NCBI RefSeq assembly: GCF_030406325.1 | Contig: NZ_JAUEQY010000022.1 | Span: 62,001-126,000 of the forward strand | DNA: 64,000 nucleotides | Direction: 5' to 3' | Origin: Actinomadura sp. DC4 | GTDB taxonomy: Bacteria; Actinomycetota; Actinomycetes; Streptosporangiales; Streptosporangiaceae | Shown here: positions 19,577-30,939 of the stretch, piece by piece | Position numbering within the stretch: the first letter of the stretch is position 1 | Layout: every line of letters starts with the position of its first letter | Translations under genes and position numbers: made by a program | Notes under the pieces: generated by a model | Databases searched by the model: none | Seen by the model: only the letters and a program-made list of their open reading frames with translations | Told to the model about the DNA's origin: nothing

Positions 19577-20524
19577 ATGAAGCTTCTCGTCACGGGGGGC
19601 GCAGGCTATATCGGCAGCGTGGTGGCGGCTCGGCTGCTCGAATCCGGGCATGAAGTCGTCGTTTTGGACGACTGCTCCACCGGGCATGAGGACGCCGTGC
19701 CCACGGGTGCCACGCTGGTCCGCGCGACGCTGCGGGCGGCGGCCTCCGACGTCCTGTCGGGCGGTTTCGACGGGGTGCTGCACTTCGCGGCCAAGTCCCT
19801 GGTCGGCGAGTCCGTGGAGAAACCAGGACTTTACTGGGACAAGAACCTCGGCGAGTCGCTCGCTCTGTTCGACGCGATGCGGGTGCACCGCGTGCCGCGC
19901 ATCGTCTTCTCCTCCACCGCCGCGACGTACGGCGAGCCGGAGCGCACCCCGATCGCCGAGACCGACCCCACGCGCCCCACGAACCCCTACGGCGCCTCGA
20001 AGCTGGCGATCGACACGACGCTCGCGGAGTACGCCCGGATGTACGGCATCGGCGGGGTGAGCCTGCGCTACTTCAACGTCGCCGGGGCGTACGGGACGTA
20101 CGGGGAGCGGCACACCGTCGAGACCCACATCATCCCCAACGTCCTCAAGGTGCCGCTGGGCGAGCGCGAGTCGGTCTCGATCTTCGGTACCGACTACCCG
20201 ACGGAGGACGGCACCTGCATCCGCGACTACATCCACGTCGTGGACCTCGCGGCGGCCCACCTGCTGGCCCTGGACGCCTGCGCCCCGGGCACCCACGAGA
20301 TCTTCAACCTGGGCAGCGGCTCCGGCTACTCGGTCCGCGAGGTGATCGACGTCTGCCGCGAGGTGACCGGGCACGGGATCGACGCGGTGGAGAGCCCGCG
20401 GCGCCCCGGCGACCCGGCCGTTCTGGTCGCGTCCTCGGCGAAGATCACCGAGCGGCTCGGCTGGAAGCCCGAACGCGACCTGCGCGCCATGGTGACCGAC
20501 GCGTGGGCGTTCGCAAGCAGGTGA
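19577..20524 (+). CDS. galE: UDP-glucose 4-epimerase
   Basis: Interconverts UDP-glucose and UDP-galactose. Extended short-chain dehydrogenase of 315 residues: the NAD site G-G-A-G-Y-I-G-S is at residues 7-14, and the catalytic Tyr138 and Lys142 lie in P-Y-G-A-S-K, with the S-S-T-A-A-T segment before them. The ATG is preceded by a strong AGGAGG. galK follows 42 bases later, so this is the Leloir pathway pair; galT is not in view. Confidence 0.93.
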   Translation: MKLLVTGGAGYIGSVVAARLLESGHEVVVLDDCSTGHEDAVPTGATLVRATLRAAASDVLSGGFDGVLHFAAKSLVGESVEKPGLYWDKNLGESLALFDAMRVHRVPRIVFSSTAATYGEPERTPIAETDPTRPTNPYGASKLAIDTTLAEYARMYGIGGVSLRYFNVAGAYGTYGERHTVETHIIPNVLKVPLGERESVSIFGTDYPTEDGTCIRDYIHVVDLAAAHLLALDACAPGTHEIFNLGSGSGYSVREVIDVCREVTGHGIDAVESPRRPGDPAVLVASSAKITERLGWKPERDLRAMVTDAWAFASR

Positions 20525-20566
20525 AACGCTATGCTCACTGCCCTCCTCCGACCGGCATGGTGACAC

Positions 20567-21679
20567 TTGAGCTTCGATGAGATCTACGGGCGCGGGCCCG
20601 ACGGGGTCTGGCGCGCGCCGGGCCGGGTCAACCTGATCGGCGAGCACACCGACTACAACGACGGCCTGGTCCTGCCGTTCGCGCTGGGCCAGGGGGTCAC
20701 GGTGAGCGCCGCCCGCCGCGACGACGGGGTGTTCGAGCTGCGCTCCCTCCAGGCGGCGGAGACGGCCACGGTGCAGGACCCGGTGCCGGGCTCGATCGGC
20801 GGCTGGGCCGCCTACGCCGTCGGCGTCGCGTGGTCGCTGCGCGCGGCCGGTCACCCGGTCGGCGGGGCGTCCCTGCTGATCGACGCCGACCTGCCCCAGG
20901 GCGCGGGCCTCTCGTCCTCGGCGGCGCTGGAGTGCGCGGTGGCGGTGGCGCTGTGCGACCTGTACGACGTGCGGGTGCCACGGCCGGAGCTGGCCCGCAT
21001 CGCGCAGCGCGCGGAGAACGACTTCGTGGGCATGCCCTGCGGGATCATGGACCAGTCGGCGTCGCTGCTGTGCACGGAGGGCCACGCGCTGCTGCTCGAC
21101 TGCCGCAGCGGCCTGTCGGCGCAGGTGCCGCTCGACCTGTCCGGCCTGACGCTGCTGGTGATCGACACCAGGGCCGAGCACGAGCTGGTCGACGGCGGGT
21201 ACGCCAGCCGCCGCGCCGCCTGCGAGAAGGCGGCCGAGCTGCTGGGCATGCCCGCCCTGCGGGACGTCACGGACCTGGGCGAGGCCCTGTCGAGGCTGGA
21301 GGACCCGGTGCTCCGCCGGCGTACCCAGCACGTGGTCACCGAGAACCACCGCGTCGAGGCTGCGGTCGGCCTGCTGCGCGCGGGCGCGGTCGCCGAGGTC
21401 GGCGCGCTGCTGACCGCCTCCCACCTGTCGCTGCGGGACGAGTTCGAGGTGTCGTGGCCGGAGGCGAACGTCGCGGTCGAGGAGTCCGTACACGCCGGCG
21501 CGCGCGGCGCCCGCATGGTCGGCGGCGGTTTCGGCGGCTCGGTGATCGCCCTCGTGCCCTCGGACCGCGTCCCGCGGGTCCGAGAGGCCGTCGCCGCGGC
21601 GTACGCGAGCCGTGAGTGGCCCGAGCCCCGCTTCCTCGCCGCGGCCCCCTCGGAAGGCGCTCGCCGGGTAGATCGGTGA
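20567..21679 (+). CDS. galK: Galactokinase
   Basis: Phosphorylates galactose at C1 with ATP. A 370-residue GHMP kinase: the galactokinase signature G-R-V-N-L-I-G-E-H-T-D-Y-N-D-G is near residue 20, and the ATP loop P-Q-G-A-G-L-S-S-S-A-A near residue 110. The only in-frame start that keeps the N-terminus is TTG at 20567, because a stop lies two codons before it; no convincing ribosome site precedes it. A seven-codon frame starting at ATG 20557 overlaps this start in another frame. Confidence 0.93.
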   Translation: MSFDEIYGRGPDGVWRAPGRVNLIGEHTDYNDGLVLPFALGQGVTVSAARRDDGVFELRSLQAAETATVQDPVPGSIGGWAAYAVGVAWSLRAAGHPVGGASLLIDADLPQGAGLSSSAALECAVAVALCDLYDVRVPRPELARIAQRAENDFVGMPCGIMDQSASLLCTEGHALLLDCRSGLSAQVPLDLSGLTLLVIDTRAEHELVDGGYASRRAACEKAAELLGMPALRDVTDLGEALSRLEDPVLRRRTQHVVTENHRVEAAVGLLRAGAVAEVGALLTASHLSLRDEFEVSWPEANVAVEESVHAGARGARMVGGGFGGSVIALVPSDRVPRVREAVAAAYASREWPEPRFLAAAPSEGARRVDR

Positions 21680-21709
21680 AACGGGTGTGGCGCGTGGGTC
21701 CGGACCGCC

Positions 21710-22108
21710 ATGCTTGGGGACATGCGCCGGTATGACGCGGTAACCCTGCTTCTGCTCCTCGTCGGAGGTGTGATCGTTCCGGTGGCCGGCTGGGTGGCCG
21801 GTGCCGTCATGCTGCTCGTCTCGCGGCGCTGGACGCTGCGCGACAAGCTGATCGGCCTGCTGGTCTGGCCGGGCGGACTCATGACCGCGGCGGCGCTCAT
21901 CGTGTTCTCGCCGACCCAGGAGTGCGTCTACGTCGACGACACCGGCGGCCGGCGGCACGGCGGGCAGTGCACGGGCACGACGATCCCCGGCTGGATCGGC
22001 GTCCCGCTGTTCGTGCTGGCGCTCCTCGGCCCGGTGGTCACCGCGGTGTACCTCGGCCGGCGCGCGCGCCGTGCCGCCCGAGCCGAGGCCGCGGAGTCCT
22101 CCGAGTAA
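21710..22108 (+). CDS. Small membrane protein of unknown function
   Basis: A 132-residue protein with three hydrophobic segments (roughly 12-38, 47-66 and 93-114), a central extracellular-looking loop with two Cys, and a basic then acidic C-terminus. An alternative ATG is at 21722; neither has a clear ribosome site. Not recognised. It follows galK by 30 bases and precedes a strong terminator, so it may be the last gene of the gal transcript. Confidence 0.65.
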   Translation: MLGDMRRYDAVTLLLLLVGGVIVPVAGWVAGAVMLLVSRRWTLRDKLIGLLVWPGGLMTAAALIVFSPTQECVYVDDTGGRRHGGQCTGTTIPGWIGVPLFVLALLGPVVTAVYLGRRARRAARAEAAESSE

Positions 22109-22112
22109 GACG

Positions 22113-22152
22113 AGACGGCCGCCGGAGTCCGTACGGGCTCCGGCGGCCGTCT
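22113..22152. terminator. Bidirectional terminator between the membrane gene and mdh
   Basis: A perfect 15-base inverted repeat: AGACGGCCGCCGGAG (22113-22127) and CTCCGGCGGCCGTCT (22138-22152), loop TCCGTACGGG. It lies five bases after one stop and seven before the convergent mdh stop, so it serves both transcripts. Confidence 0.85.
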
Positions 22153-22158
22153 GACGTC

Positions 22159-23268
<1,110 letters not shown>

Positions 23269-23294
23269 TCACCGGGAAGCCGGCACCCCGAGGG

Positions 23295-24212
23295 TCACTC
23301 TCGGTGATGCCGCCGCAGGAACTCCTTCAGCATGAAGACCGCGCTGGGCGCCTCATGCCCGACCGCCTGCCGCAGGGTGGCCTCGGCGCCGTCCAGGTCA
23401 CCGCGCCGTTCCAGGAACTGGGCCAGGTCGTGCAGGGGGCTCCTCAGCTCCAGGGAGGCGAGGGGCTCCCTTCGCCGGACCCACAGACGCAGGGCCGATT
23501 CGGCGCCGTCCAGGTCCCCCAGCTTCTCCAGGACGTTCGACAGCGCGAACGGCGCCTGGTCGTCGCCGCGGTCCGTCGCACGCTCGAACGCCGACCGGGC
23601 GGCGGCCAGGTCGCCCTTCCTCAAGAACGCGTGGCCGACCATGAGCGCGCCGAAGGCGTCGCCGCGGTCGTCGGCGCGCCGGAACGCCTTCTCGGCGCCC
23701 GCTTCGTCGTGGGGCATCGCGTCATCGCGTGCCCGCTGCCCCGACAGGTGGTGACCGATGCTCCTGGCGGCGAACGCCGAGCCCCGGCGGTCGGCGCGTC
23801 TCCAGGCCGCCAGCGCGCCCGGCAGGTCGTCATCGGCGAACAGGAGATCGCCGATCTTGTTGGCGCCCTCCGCGTCGCCGCGCTCGTCGGCGCGCCGCCA
23901 GGCCGCCGCGGCGCGGCGGAACGCCTTCTCGGCGCCCTTGTGGTCTCCGCGGGCGCTCAGCATCCACCCCAGCCGGCTCGTGCACTCGGGGTCACCGCGC
24001 CGGTCGCCGCGCTCGAACGCCTTCAGCGCCTCGGCGAGATCGCCGCGCTCGTACGACAGCCACCCCAGGTGACGGGCCGACCTGGCGTCGCCGTTCCGGT
24101 CGCCGTCGTGCCAGCCCGCCTCGGTGGACGCCGCGGCGCCGGGGTCGCGGCGCGCGGCGGCCAGCCACGCCATCTCCTCGACGTCGGCCTGCCAGCCTCG
24201 CCAGCCCGTCAT
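23295..24212 (-). CDS. Sel1/TPR-like repeat protein
   Basis: A 305-residue soluble protein made almost wholly of helical repeats of 30-36 residues. Each carries a phrase like G-D-L-A-x-A-x-x-A-F-x-R-A-x-x-R-G-D followed by a small/hydrophobic helix; at least seven can be picked out. Such repeats bind partner proteins. No catalytic motif or signal peptide seen. It begins 20 bases after the icd stop, so it is probably cotranscribed with icd. Function unknown. Confidence 0.75.
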   Translation of the reverse strand: MTGWRGWQADVEEMAWLAAARRDPGAAASTEAGWHDGDRNGDARSARHLGWLSYERGDLAEALKAFERGDRRGDPECTSRLGWMLSARGDHKGAEKAFRRAAAAWRRADERGDAEGANKIGDLLFADDDLPGALAAWRRADRRGSAFAARSIGHHLSGQRARDDAMPHDEAGAEKAFRRADDRGDAFGALMVGHAFLRKGDLAAARSAFERATDRGDDQAPFALSNVLEKLGDLDGAESALRLWVRRREPLASLELRSPLHDLAQFLERRGDLDGAEATLRQAVGHEAPSAVFMLKEFLRRHHRE

Positions 24213-24232
24213 GGTGTTCGGCCTCCGTCAGG

Positions 24233-25447
24233 TCAGAGCGGCTTCTCGTGGAGATTCTCCTCGAGTGCGGTGAGGAACTCCTCGGTGGTCAGCCAGTCCT
24301 GGCCGCCGCCGACGAGAAGTGCCAGGTCCTTGGTCATCTGACCGTTCTGGACCGTCTCGACGCAGACCCTCTCCAAGGCGGCGGCGAAGTCGCACACCGC
24401 GGGCGTGCCGTCGAGCCTGCCGCGGTGGGACAGGCCCCGGGTCCAGGCGAAGATCGAGGCGATCGGATTGGTCGAGGTCGGCCTGCCCTGCCGGTGAAGG
24501 CGGTAGTGGCGGGTGACCGTGCCGTGCGCGGCCTCCGCCAGGGCCGTACGGCCGTCGGGGGTCAGCAGGACCGAGGTCATCAGGCCCAGCGAGCCGAAGC
24601 CCTGGGCGATCACGTCGGACTGCACGTCGCCGTCGTAGTTCTTCGTCGCCCAGATGAAGCCGCCCTCCCACTTGAGGGCCTGCGCGACCATGTCGTCGAT
24701 GAGCCGGTGCTCGTAGGAGACCCCGGCCTTCTTGAACTCCGTCTCGAACTCCGCCGCGTAGACCTCGGCGAACAGGTCCTTGAAGCGGCCGTCGTAGGCC
24801 TTGAGGATCGTGTTCTTGGTGGAGAGGTAGAGCGGGAGCCTCCGGTCGAGCGCGTAGCGCATCGTGGCGCGGGCGAAGTCGCGGATCGAGTCGTCGAAGT
24901 TGTACATCGCCATCGCGACGCCACCGACGGGAAACTCCGCGACCTCGAACTCCATCGGCAGCGAACCGTCGGCCGGCTCGAACATGACGGTCAGGCGGCC
25001 CGGGCCGGGGACGACGAAGTCGGTGGCGCGGTACTGGTCGCCGTGGGCGTGACGGCCGATGACGATCGGCTTGGTCCAGCCGGGCACGAGCCGCGGGATG
25101 CCGGAGATGACGATCGGCTCGCGGAAGACGACGCCGCCGAGGATGTTGCGGATCGTTCCATTGGGCGAGCGCCACATCTCCTTGAGGCCGAACTCCTCGA
25201 CCCGCGCCTCGTCGGGCGTGATGGTCGCGCACTTCACGCCGGCGCCGTGCTCCTCGATGGCGTTCGCCGCGTCGACCGTGACCTGGTCGCCGGTCGCGTC
25301 CCGGTGCTCGATGCCGAGGTCGTAGTAGCGCAGGTCGACGTCGAGGTGGGGAAGGATGAGCCGGTCCTTGATGAACCGCCAGATGACGCGCGTCATCTCG
25401 TCGCCGTCGAGTTCGACGACGGGGCCCGTCACCTTGATCCTGGGCAT
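24233..25447 (-). CDS. icd: NADP-dependent isocitrate dehydrogenase, homodimeric type
   Basis: Converts isocitrate to 2-oxoglutarate and CO2. A 404-residue type II (eukaryote-like) enzyme: N-terminal [12 protein letters not shown], substrate site S-P-N-G-T-I-R-N, metal-site D-D-M-V-A-Q, and the NADP segment [11 protein letters not shown]. Many actinobacteria use the large monomeric enzyme instead, so the dimeric form is a useful marker. It lies between a DUF3017 gene and the repeat protein on the same strand. Confidence 0.95.
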   Translation of the reverse strand: MPRIKVTGPVVELDGDEMTRVIWRFIKDRLILPHLDVDLRYYDLGIEHRDATGDQVTVDAANAIEEHGAGVKCATITPDEARVEEFGLKEMWRSPNGTIRNILGGVVFREPIVISGIPRLVPGWTKPIVIGRHAHGDQYRATDFVVPGPGRLTVMFEPADGSLPMEFEVAEFPVGGVAMAMYNFDDSIRDFARATMRYALDRRLPLYLSTKNTILKAYDGRFKDLFAEVYAAEFETEFKKAGVSYEHRLIDDMVAQALKWEGGFIWATKNYDGDVQSDVIAQGFGSLGLMTSVLLTPDGRTALAEAAHGTVTRHYRLHRQGRPTSTNPIASIFAWTRGLSHRGRLDGTPAVCDFAAALERVCVETVQNGQMTKDLALLVGGGQDWLTTEEFLTALEENLHEKPL

Positions 25448-25493
25448 GCTGCAGCCGTCCCTTCCAGGGCTCGCTGCCCGGACCGGACGAGCG

Positions 25494-25952
25494 TCAGCCG
25501 CTCGTCCCCTTGGCGACGAACGCGACCAGCGTGATCCCCACCGCCGCCGTGGTCATCAGGAAGACGTCCAGCCATCGGCGGCGTACCGCGAGCATTCCCA
25601 CTTGGCTCTCCGGCAACATCAGCCGGGCCAGCGCGCCGATGAAGACCGCCGCCGCGATGAGCATGCTGCCGCGGCGGAAGTGGTTCGTGGCGACGACGGC
25701 GAGACCGGCCGCGACTCCGCAGAGCACGAACCCGTACGGCAGGCGTACGAGCCAGCGCGGCACGCCGGGGCGCGTCCGCACCCGGTCGGCGCCGCCGGAG
25801 GGCGGCGGAGTCGAGGGCCCCGGCATCGGGTGGGCGGCCTGGGGCGGAACCGCGGCCTGCGGCGGGACCACGGTCTGCGCGGGCCGGTCCCGCGCGGGCC
25901 GGTCCTCGTGCGGCGACCCGTGCGTTTTTGGCGGATCGTACGGCTCTGACAT
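25494..25952 (-). CDS. DUF3017-type membrane protein
   Basis: A 152-residue protein with a Pro/Gln-rich disordered N-terminal half and three hydrophobic segments in the C-terminal half. It resembles the actinobacterial DUF3017 family often found near folD. I use the ATG at 25952 (M-S-E-P-Y-D-P-P); an in-frame ATG at 25979 would add nine residues. Function unknown. Confidence 0.65.
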   Translation of the reverse strand: MSEPYDPPKTHGSPHEDRPARDRPAQTVVPPQAAVPPQAAHPMPGPSTPPPSGGADRVRTRPGVPRWLVRLPYGFVLCGVAAGLAVVATNHFRRGSMLIAAAVFIGALARLMLPESQVGMLAVRRRWLDVFLMTTAAVGITLVAFVAKGTSG

Positions 25953-25981
25953 GGCTCCTATCTTGGCAGCGCGGGTCAACG

Positions 25982-26000
25982 GCGCGGGACGGTCCCGCGC
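25982..26000. promoter_or_regulatory. 19-base perfect palindrome in a divergent promoter region
   Basis: GCGCGGGAC-G-GTCCCGCGC is perfectly symmetrical about base 25991. It lies 30 bases upstream of the DUF3017/icd start and about 195 bases upstream of the divergent FHA-HTH regulator gene. It could be an operator, perhaps for that regulator, or an RNA hairpin. Confidence 0.4.
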
Positions 26001-26195
26001 GGATCCGCCGGTCTCCTGCCCCGGTCATGCGGGTCACAGGGGCGCCAGGAGGCTTGCGATATACCGGTCCAAAATGCTCTTCATGCCCCGGGAATCCCGT
26101 CGTACTCGGCCTTACCGACGAGTAAGTGGGTGTGACCATGGCCGGTCCGGGTAACCCGCCAGACAGGGGTCGCTAACTAGCTGGGAGGGACCGCC

Positions 26196-26945
26196 GTGGA
26201 GGGCCCGTTCATACGGATCGAGGAAAACGGCACCGTACTGCCGTTGCGACCCGAGGTGACCACGATCGGGCGGGGGCGAGGCGTCGACATTCGACTCGAC
26301 GAACCCAGCGTCTCCCGGCTGCACGCCGAGCTGATCCGGCGCGGCCCGTACGTCTATGTGGTGGACCTCGGACTCTCGCGCAACGGCACGCGTGTCAACG
26401 GCCGGCCGATCGCACGGCGTGTGCTCGAGGACGGTGACGTCGTGAGCTTCGGTGCCGCGCGCTGCCGTATGGGCGGCATTCCGCGCGAAGACGTCGATCC
26501 CGACGTCGAGCTGCGCCGGGCCGTCGCACCGGACCTGACGCGCCGCGAGGTCGACGTGCTCACGTCGCTGTGCCGGCCGGCACTGTCCGATGAGGCGTTC
26601 GTGGCCCCGGCCACGGCACGCGAGATCGCGACGGACCTGGTCGTGACGGAGGCGGCGGTCAAGCAGCACCTGCTGCGGCTCTACCAGAAGTTCCGCATCC
26701 CCGAGGGCGCCAACCGGCGCACCCGGCTGGCCAACGAGGTCATCGCGCTCGGCCTCGTACGCCCGCTGCCGCCGGTCCACGTGCCGCCCCAGGGCGGACG
26801 CACCCCGGAGACCACACGGCGCACGGAGGGCCAGCGCCCGGGCGGCGGAACCGGCACGGTCGGCGGAGCTCCGGGCGCCCCCCGGCAGCCCGGACCACGA
26901 CGCCCGGCCGCACCCGGCGCCCCCAACCGGCGGGCGGCGAGCTGA
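26196..26945 (+). CDS. FHA domain-helix-turn-helix regulator
   Basis: A 249-residue protein joining an N-terminal FHA phosphothreonine-binding domain (about 5-90: T-I-G-R-G-R-G, S-V-S-R-L-H-A-E, R-N-G-T-R-V-N-G) to a winged or LuxR-like HTH (about 108-185: L-T-R-R-E-V-D-V-L ... A-R-E-I-A ... T-E-A-A-V-K-Q-H-L). A Pro/Gly/Arg-rich tail follows. The GTG start has GGGAGGG six bases upstream. The design suggests DNA binding controlled by Ser/Thr kinases such as PknA/B; targets are unknown. Converges on folD. Confidence 0.83.
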   Translation: MEGPFIRIEENGTVLPLRPEVTTIGRGRGVDIRLDEPSVSRLHAELIRRGPYVYVVDLGLSRNGTRVNGRPIARRVLEDGDVVSFGAARCRMGGIPREDVDPDVELRRAVAPDLTRREVDVLTSLCRPALSDEAFVAPATAREIATDLVVTEAAVKQHLLRLYQKFRIPEGANRRTRLANEVIALGLVRPLPPVHVPPQGGRTPETTRRTEGQRPGGGTGTVGGAPGAPRQPGPRRPAAPGAPNRRAAS

Positions 26946-26961
26946 ACCCGGCCGGCCGGCC

Positions 26962-27822
26962 CTAGGAGAGCGCGGCCTCGGCGGATTCGACGACGTTCGC
27001 GAGCAGCATGGCGCGGGTCATCGGGCCCACGCCGCCCGGCATCGGGGCCAGCCAGCCGGCCACCTCGCGTACGGCGGGGTCGACGTCGCCGGTCAGGCCC
27101 GCGTCCGTACGGGTGATGCCCACGTCGAGCACCGCCGCGCCCGGCTTGACCATGTCCGCGGTCACCAGGCCGGGGACGCCGGCGGCGACCACGACGATGT
27201 CGGCGCCGCGCGTGTGCGCGGCGAGGTCCTTCGTGCCGGTGTGGCAGGTCGTCACGGTGGCGTTCTCGGACCGGCGGGTGAGCAGCAGGCCGAGCGAGCG
27301 GCCGACGGTGATGCCGCGGCCGATCACGGTGACGTCGGCGCCGCGCAGCGGCACGTCGAAGGCGCGCAGCAGCTCGACGATACCGTGCGGCGTGCACGGC
27401 AGCGCGCCCGGCTGCATCAGCACGAGCCGGCCCAGGTTGACCGGGTGCAGGCCGTCGGCGTCCTTGTCGGGGTCGATGCGCTCCAGCACGCGCTGCTCGT
27501 CCAGGCCCTTCGGCAGCGGGAGCTGCACGATGTAGCCGGTGCAGGCCGGGTCGGCGTTGAGCTCGTCGACCACGGCCTCGACCTGCTCCTGCGTCGCCGA
27601 CGCCGGAAGGTCGCGCCGGATGCTCGCGATCCCGACCTCGGCGCAGTCGCGGTGCTTGCCGGCGACGTACGCGTGGCTGCCCGGGTCGTCGCCGACGAGC
27701 ACGGTGCCGAGCCCGGGGACGACGCCCCGCTCCTTCAGGGCCGCCACCCGCTCCTTCAGCCGGGTCCGGATCGCCGCCGCCGTCGCCTTGCCGTCAAGTA
27801 TCTGTGCGGTCACAGGCGCCAT
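26962..27822 (-). CDS. folD: Methylenetetrahydrofolate dehydrogenase/cyclohydrolase
   Basis: Bifunctional enzyme turning 5,10-methylene-THF into 10-formyl-THF, the formyl donor for PurN and PurH. At 286 residues it has the normal length. Signatures: Y-V-A-G-K-H-R-D-C with the catalytic Lys, V-Q-L-P-L-P, the NADP loop V-I-G-R-G-I-T-V-G, and M-P-G-G-V-G-P-M-T near the end. The ATG at 27822 lies 13 bases inside the end of the upstream unknown gene. It closes the purN-purH-unknown-folD operon. Confidence 0.95.
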   Translation of the reverse strand: MAPVTAQILDGKATAAAIRTRLKERVAALKERGVVPGLGTVLVGDDPGSHAYVAGKHRDCAEVGIASIRRDLPASATQEQVEAVVDELNADPACTGYIVQLPLPKGLDEQRVLERIDPDKDADGLHPVNLGRLVLMQPGALPCTPHGIVELLRAFDVPLRGADVTVIGRGITVGRSLGLLLTRRSENATVTTCHTGTKDLAAHTRGADIVVVAAGVPGLVTADMVKPGAAVLDVGITRTDAGLTGDVDPAVREVAGWLAPMPGGVGPMTRAMLLANVVESAEAALS

Positions 27823-28673
27823 TGTGTCAGGCGCTGGCCTTCCGGGCCGACCCGGCTCATCGCCTCCAGGCGGCCCGCCTCCAGATCGGCGCAGGCGATC
27901 GTGAAGTCGCCGTTCGGATGCAGCCCGGTGTAGGTGCGCCCGGCGATCCACTCGGGCAGGAACGGGCCCGCCGGGCCGTCCCGTACGTCCTCGCTCCAGT
28001 CCGTGGGGGCCGTCTCCCAGCCCGGGGCACCGGGCACCGGCTCGTCCGTGCCGAGGATCACCCAGTGGTCGACCGGCACCGGCGCGCCGATCTCCGGGAT
28101 CGCCCCGGTGTGGCAGTCGATCGCGGGCAGTTCGGCGCGGTCGGGCCGCGACGGGGTGTACCAGAGCAGGAGCGGGTCCGACCGCGCGGCGTCGCGGTTG
28201 TCGAAGCAGCACAGCGCGACGGCATGGCCGGGGTAGACCCGCGCGTAGAAGGCGAACAGCGCCGGGTTGGCCGCGACGCGCCGGTGCTCGGGCACGAGGG
28301 CCAGCGCGTCCGTGATCAAGGTTGCGTCCGCCGCGAGCACGACCGTGTAGATGTCGTGCTCGAACACCTGCACCGGAGGCGGCGCGGCCCGGTCCACCAT
28401 GCCGCCCGGCGCCGCGCCGTACCCGACCGACCGCGGCGTGAGCGCCGCGGTCATGTCGGTCAGGATGTGGCGGGCGCCGCTCGTGTCCACGAAGTTGTCC
28501 TGCGTCATGCCGGTCCCGGGCAGGTGGAGCAGCATGGCGTTCGGACCGGTGGCACGGTTGACCGCGACGTTCTGGTACCCGAGCACGTGCACGAGCCCGT
28601 GCTCGGGATGCCGGCGGCGGCCGTGATAGAGGATCGTGTCGCTGAAGTGGGCCGGGCCGGCCGAGACGCACAT
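27810..28673 (-). CDS. Unknown protein with Met-Cys start, inside the pur-fol operon
   Basis: A 287-residue cytoplasmic protein I do not recognise. It starts [10 protein letters not shown]; the ATG shares one base with the purH stop (TGATG), so the start is well fixed and translation is coupled. A free Cys after Met removal is typical of Ntn-type hydrolases and class II amidotransferases, but the rest of the protein does not match those families by eye. Conserved-looking parts are [18 protein letters not shown] and L-C-C-F-D-N-R-D. Placement between purH and folD points to purine or formyl-folate metabolism, by inference only. Confidence 0.75.
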   Translation of the reverse strand: MCVSAGPAHFSDTILYHGRRRHPEHGLVHVLGYQNVAVNRATGPNAMLLHLPGTGMTQDNFVDTSGARHILTDMTAALTPRSVGYGAAPGGMVDRAAPPPVQVFEHDIYTVVLAADATLITDALALVPEHRRVAANPALFAFYARVYPGHAVALCCFDNRDAARSDPLLLWYTPSRPDRAELPAIDCHTGAIPEIGAPVPVDHWVILGTDEPVPGAPGWETAPTDWSEDVRDGPAGPFLPEWIAGRTYTGLHPNGDFTIACADLEAGRLEAMSRVGPEGQRLTQWRL

Positions 28674-30229
28674 CAGTGGAAGAAGTGCCGTACGCCGGTG
28701 AAGTACAGCGTGATCCCGGCCTTCTCCGCGGCCTCGATCACGTCGGCGTCGCGTACGGAGCCGCCGGGTTCGACGATCGCGCGCACGCCCGCCTCCGCGA
28801 GCACCTCCAGGCCGTCCGGGAACGGGAAGAAGGCGTCCGAGGCGCCCACCGAGCCCGCCGCCCGGTCGCCGGCCCGCGCGACCGCGAGCCGCGCCGAGTC
28901 GACCCGGTTGACCTGGCCCATGCCGACGCCGACGGTCGCGCCGTCGGCCCCGAGCAGGATCGCGTTGGACTTCACCGAGCGGCACGCCCGCCACGCGAAC
29001 GCCAGGTCGCGCAGCGTCGCCTCGTCCGCCGCGGAGCCGGCCTTGAGCTCCCAGTTCGCCGGGTCGTCGCCCTCGGCGTCGACCTTGTCGGTGGTCTGGG
29101 TCAGCAGGCCGCCGTCGATGCGCCGGAACTCCGACGTCCCGGCCGGGCCCTCGGGGCAGACCAGGAGGCGGATGTTCTTCTTCACCGTCAGGAGCGTGAC
29201 CGCCTCGGCGTCGAAGGCGGGCGCGACGAGCACCTCGGTGAAGATGTCGGCGACCTGGCGGGCCAGGTCCGCGGTGACCGGCCGGTTGGTGGCGATCACG
29301 CCGCCGTACGCGGACAGCGGGTCGCAGGCGTGCGCCTTGCGGTGCGCCTCGGCGATGTCCGCGCCGACCGCGATGCCGCACGGGTTGGCGTGCTTGATGA
29401 TCGCCACGCACGGCTCGGCGAAGTCGTACGCGGCGCGGCGCGCGGCGTCGGCGTCCACGTAGTTGTTGTAGGACATCTCCTTGCCGTGGAGCTGCTCGGC
29501 CTCGGCGAGCCCGCCCCGGCCGCTGGTGTAGAGCGCGGCGCGCTGGTGGGGGTTCTCGCCGTAGCGCAGCACGGCCTTGCGGTCCCACACGCTCGCCACG
29601 ATCGGCGCCCAGCCGCTCTCCTCGCCGACCTCGTCGGCCGCGTAGGAGTTCGCGAACCAGGAGGCGACCGCCGCGTCATAGGCCGCCGTGTGGGCGTACG
29701 CCGCCGCCGCGAGCCGCTTGCGCTCGGTCGGCTCGTAACCGCCGCGGCGTACGGCCTCCAGCACCGCGGCGTACGCGCCCGGGTCCACGACGACCGCCAC
29801 GCTCTGGTGGTTCTTCGCGGCGGCGCGGACCATCGCGGGGCCACCGATGTCGACCTGCTCGACGATCTCGTCCGGCGACGCTCCGGAGGCGACCGTCTCC
29901 TGGAACGGATAGAGGTTGGAGATCAGCAGGTCGAACGGCTCGACGTGCAGGTCCTCGAGCTGCTGCACGTGGTCGGGGTTGCGCCGGTCGGCGAGCAGCC
30001 CGGCGTGCACCTTGGGGTGCAGGGTCTTGACCCGGCCGTCCAGGCACTCGGGGAAGCCGGTGAGCTTCTCCACCTTCATGACCGGCACGCCGGCGTCGGC
30101 GATGCGGGCCGCCGTCGAGCCCGTCGAGACGATCTCGACGCCCGCCCGGTGGAGGCCCGTGGCGAGCTCCTCCAGGCCGGTCTTGTCATAGACGCTGATC
30201 AGCGCACGCTTGATCGCGATCCGGGTCAC
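28673..30229 (-). CDS. purH: AICAR transformylase/IMP cyclohydrolase
   Basis: Last two steps of IMP synthesis. A 518-residue bifunctional protein: N-terminal MGS-like cyclohydrolase domain ([26 protein letters not shown]) and C-terminal formyltransferase domain ([23 protein letters not shown]). I choose the GTG at 30229, overlapping the purN stop as GTGA; an in-frame ATG at 30262 would add 11 residues and overlap purN further. Confidence 0.95.
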   Translation of the reverse strand: MTRIAIKRALISVYDKTGLEELATGLHRAGVEIVSTGSTAARIADAGVPVMKVEKLTGFPECLDGRVKTLHPKVHAGLLADRRNPDHVQQLEDLHVEPFDLLISNLYPFQETVASGASPDEIVEQVDIGGPAMVRAAAKNHQSVAVVVDPGAYAAVLEAVRRGGYEPTERKRLAAAAYAHTAAYDAAVASWFANSYAADEVGEESGWAPIVASVWDRKAVLRYGENPHQRAALYTSGRGGLAEAEQLHGKEMSYNNYVDADAARRAAYDFAEPCVAIIKHANPCGIAVGADIAEAHRKAHACDPLSAYGGVIATNRPVTADLARQVADIFTEVLVAPAFDAEAVTLLTVKKNIRLLVCPEGPAGTSEFRRIDGGLLTQTTDKVDAEGDDPANWELKAGSAADEATLRDLAFAWRACRSVKSNAILLGADGATVGVGMGQVNRVDSARLAVARAGDRAAGSVGASDAFFPFPDGLEVLAEAGVRAIVEPGGSVRDADVIEAAEKAGITLYFTGVRHFFH

Positions 30230-30831
30230 CCGATCCTCACTCTCCTGCTTTCGGTCGTCCATCCCTCGCGGACCAGGCGGCCCACGGTCCGTACGAGCAG
30301 CGGACGCTCGGCGTCCTTGATCCGCTCGTGCAGCGTGTCTTCGTCATCGTCGTCGAGGACGGGTACGGCCTCCTGCGCGATGATCGGGCCGGTGTCGACG
30401 CCCGCGTCGACGAAGTGCGCGGTGCAGCCCGTCACCTTGACGCCGTGTTCCAGGGCGTCGCGCGCGGCGTGTGTGCCGGGGAACGACGGCAGCAGCGCGG
30501 GGTGCGTATTGATCACCCGGCCGCCGAACCGGTCGAGGAACCGCTTGCCGAGGATCTTCATGAAACCGGCCGACACCACCAGGTCAGGGGCGTACGAGGC
30601 GACCGCCTCGGTCAGGGCCGCGTCCCAGGCGTCGCGCGTGTCATGGTCCTTCACGCGCTCGACGAACGTGGACACCTCGGCGCGGCCGGCGCGGGTGAGT
30701 CCTTCGATGCCGTCGCGGTCGGCGCCGACGGCCGAGACGCGGGCACCATAAGCTGGGTCGGCACACGCGTCGAGCAGCGCCTGTAGGTTGGTCCCCGCAC
30801 CGGAGACGAGGACGACGAGCCGGGCGGACAC
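30226..30831 (-). CDS. purN: Phosphoribosylglycinamide formyltransferase
   Basis: Transfers a formyl group from 10-formyl-THF to GAR. The 201-residue protein has the N-terminal G-A-G-T-N-L-Q-A-L loop, the catalytic [13 protein letters not shown] segment and V-D-T-G-P-I. GTG start at 30831. First gene of the purN-purH-unknown-folD operon; its promoter lies in 30832-30985, shared with the divergent membrane gene. Confidence 0.95.
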   Translation of the reverse strand: MSARLVVLVSGAGTNLQALLDACADPAYGARVSAVGADRDGIEGLTRAGRAEVSTFVERVKDHDTRDAWDAALTEAVASYAPDLVVSAGFMKILGKRFLDRFGGRVINTHPALLPSFPGTHAARDALEHGVKVTGCTAHFVDAGVDTGPIIAQEAVPVLDDDDEDTLHERIKDAERPLLVRTVGRLVREGWTTESRRVRIG

Positions 30832-30939
30832 CGTGACTCCCAGGGGAAGACAGACTGGTTGGCGGGCCGTACCAGCCTATCGGCCGGCGCTCGGCCGGGT
30901 TCGGCCGACACCGGGAGGCATCCGAACGCGCCGGACCCT

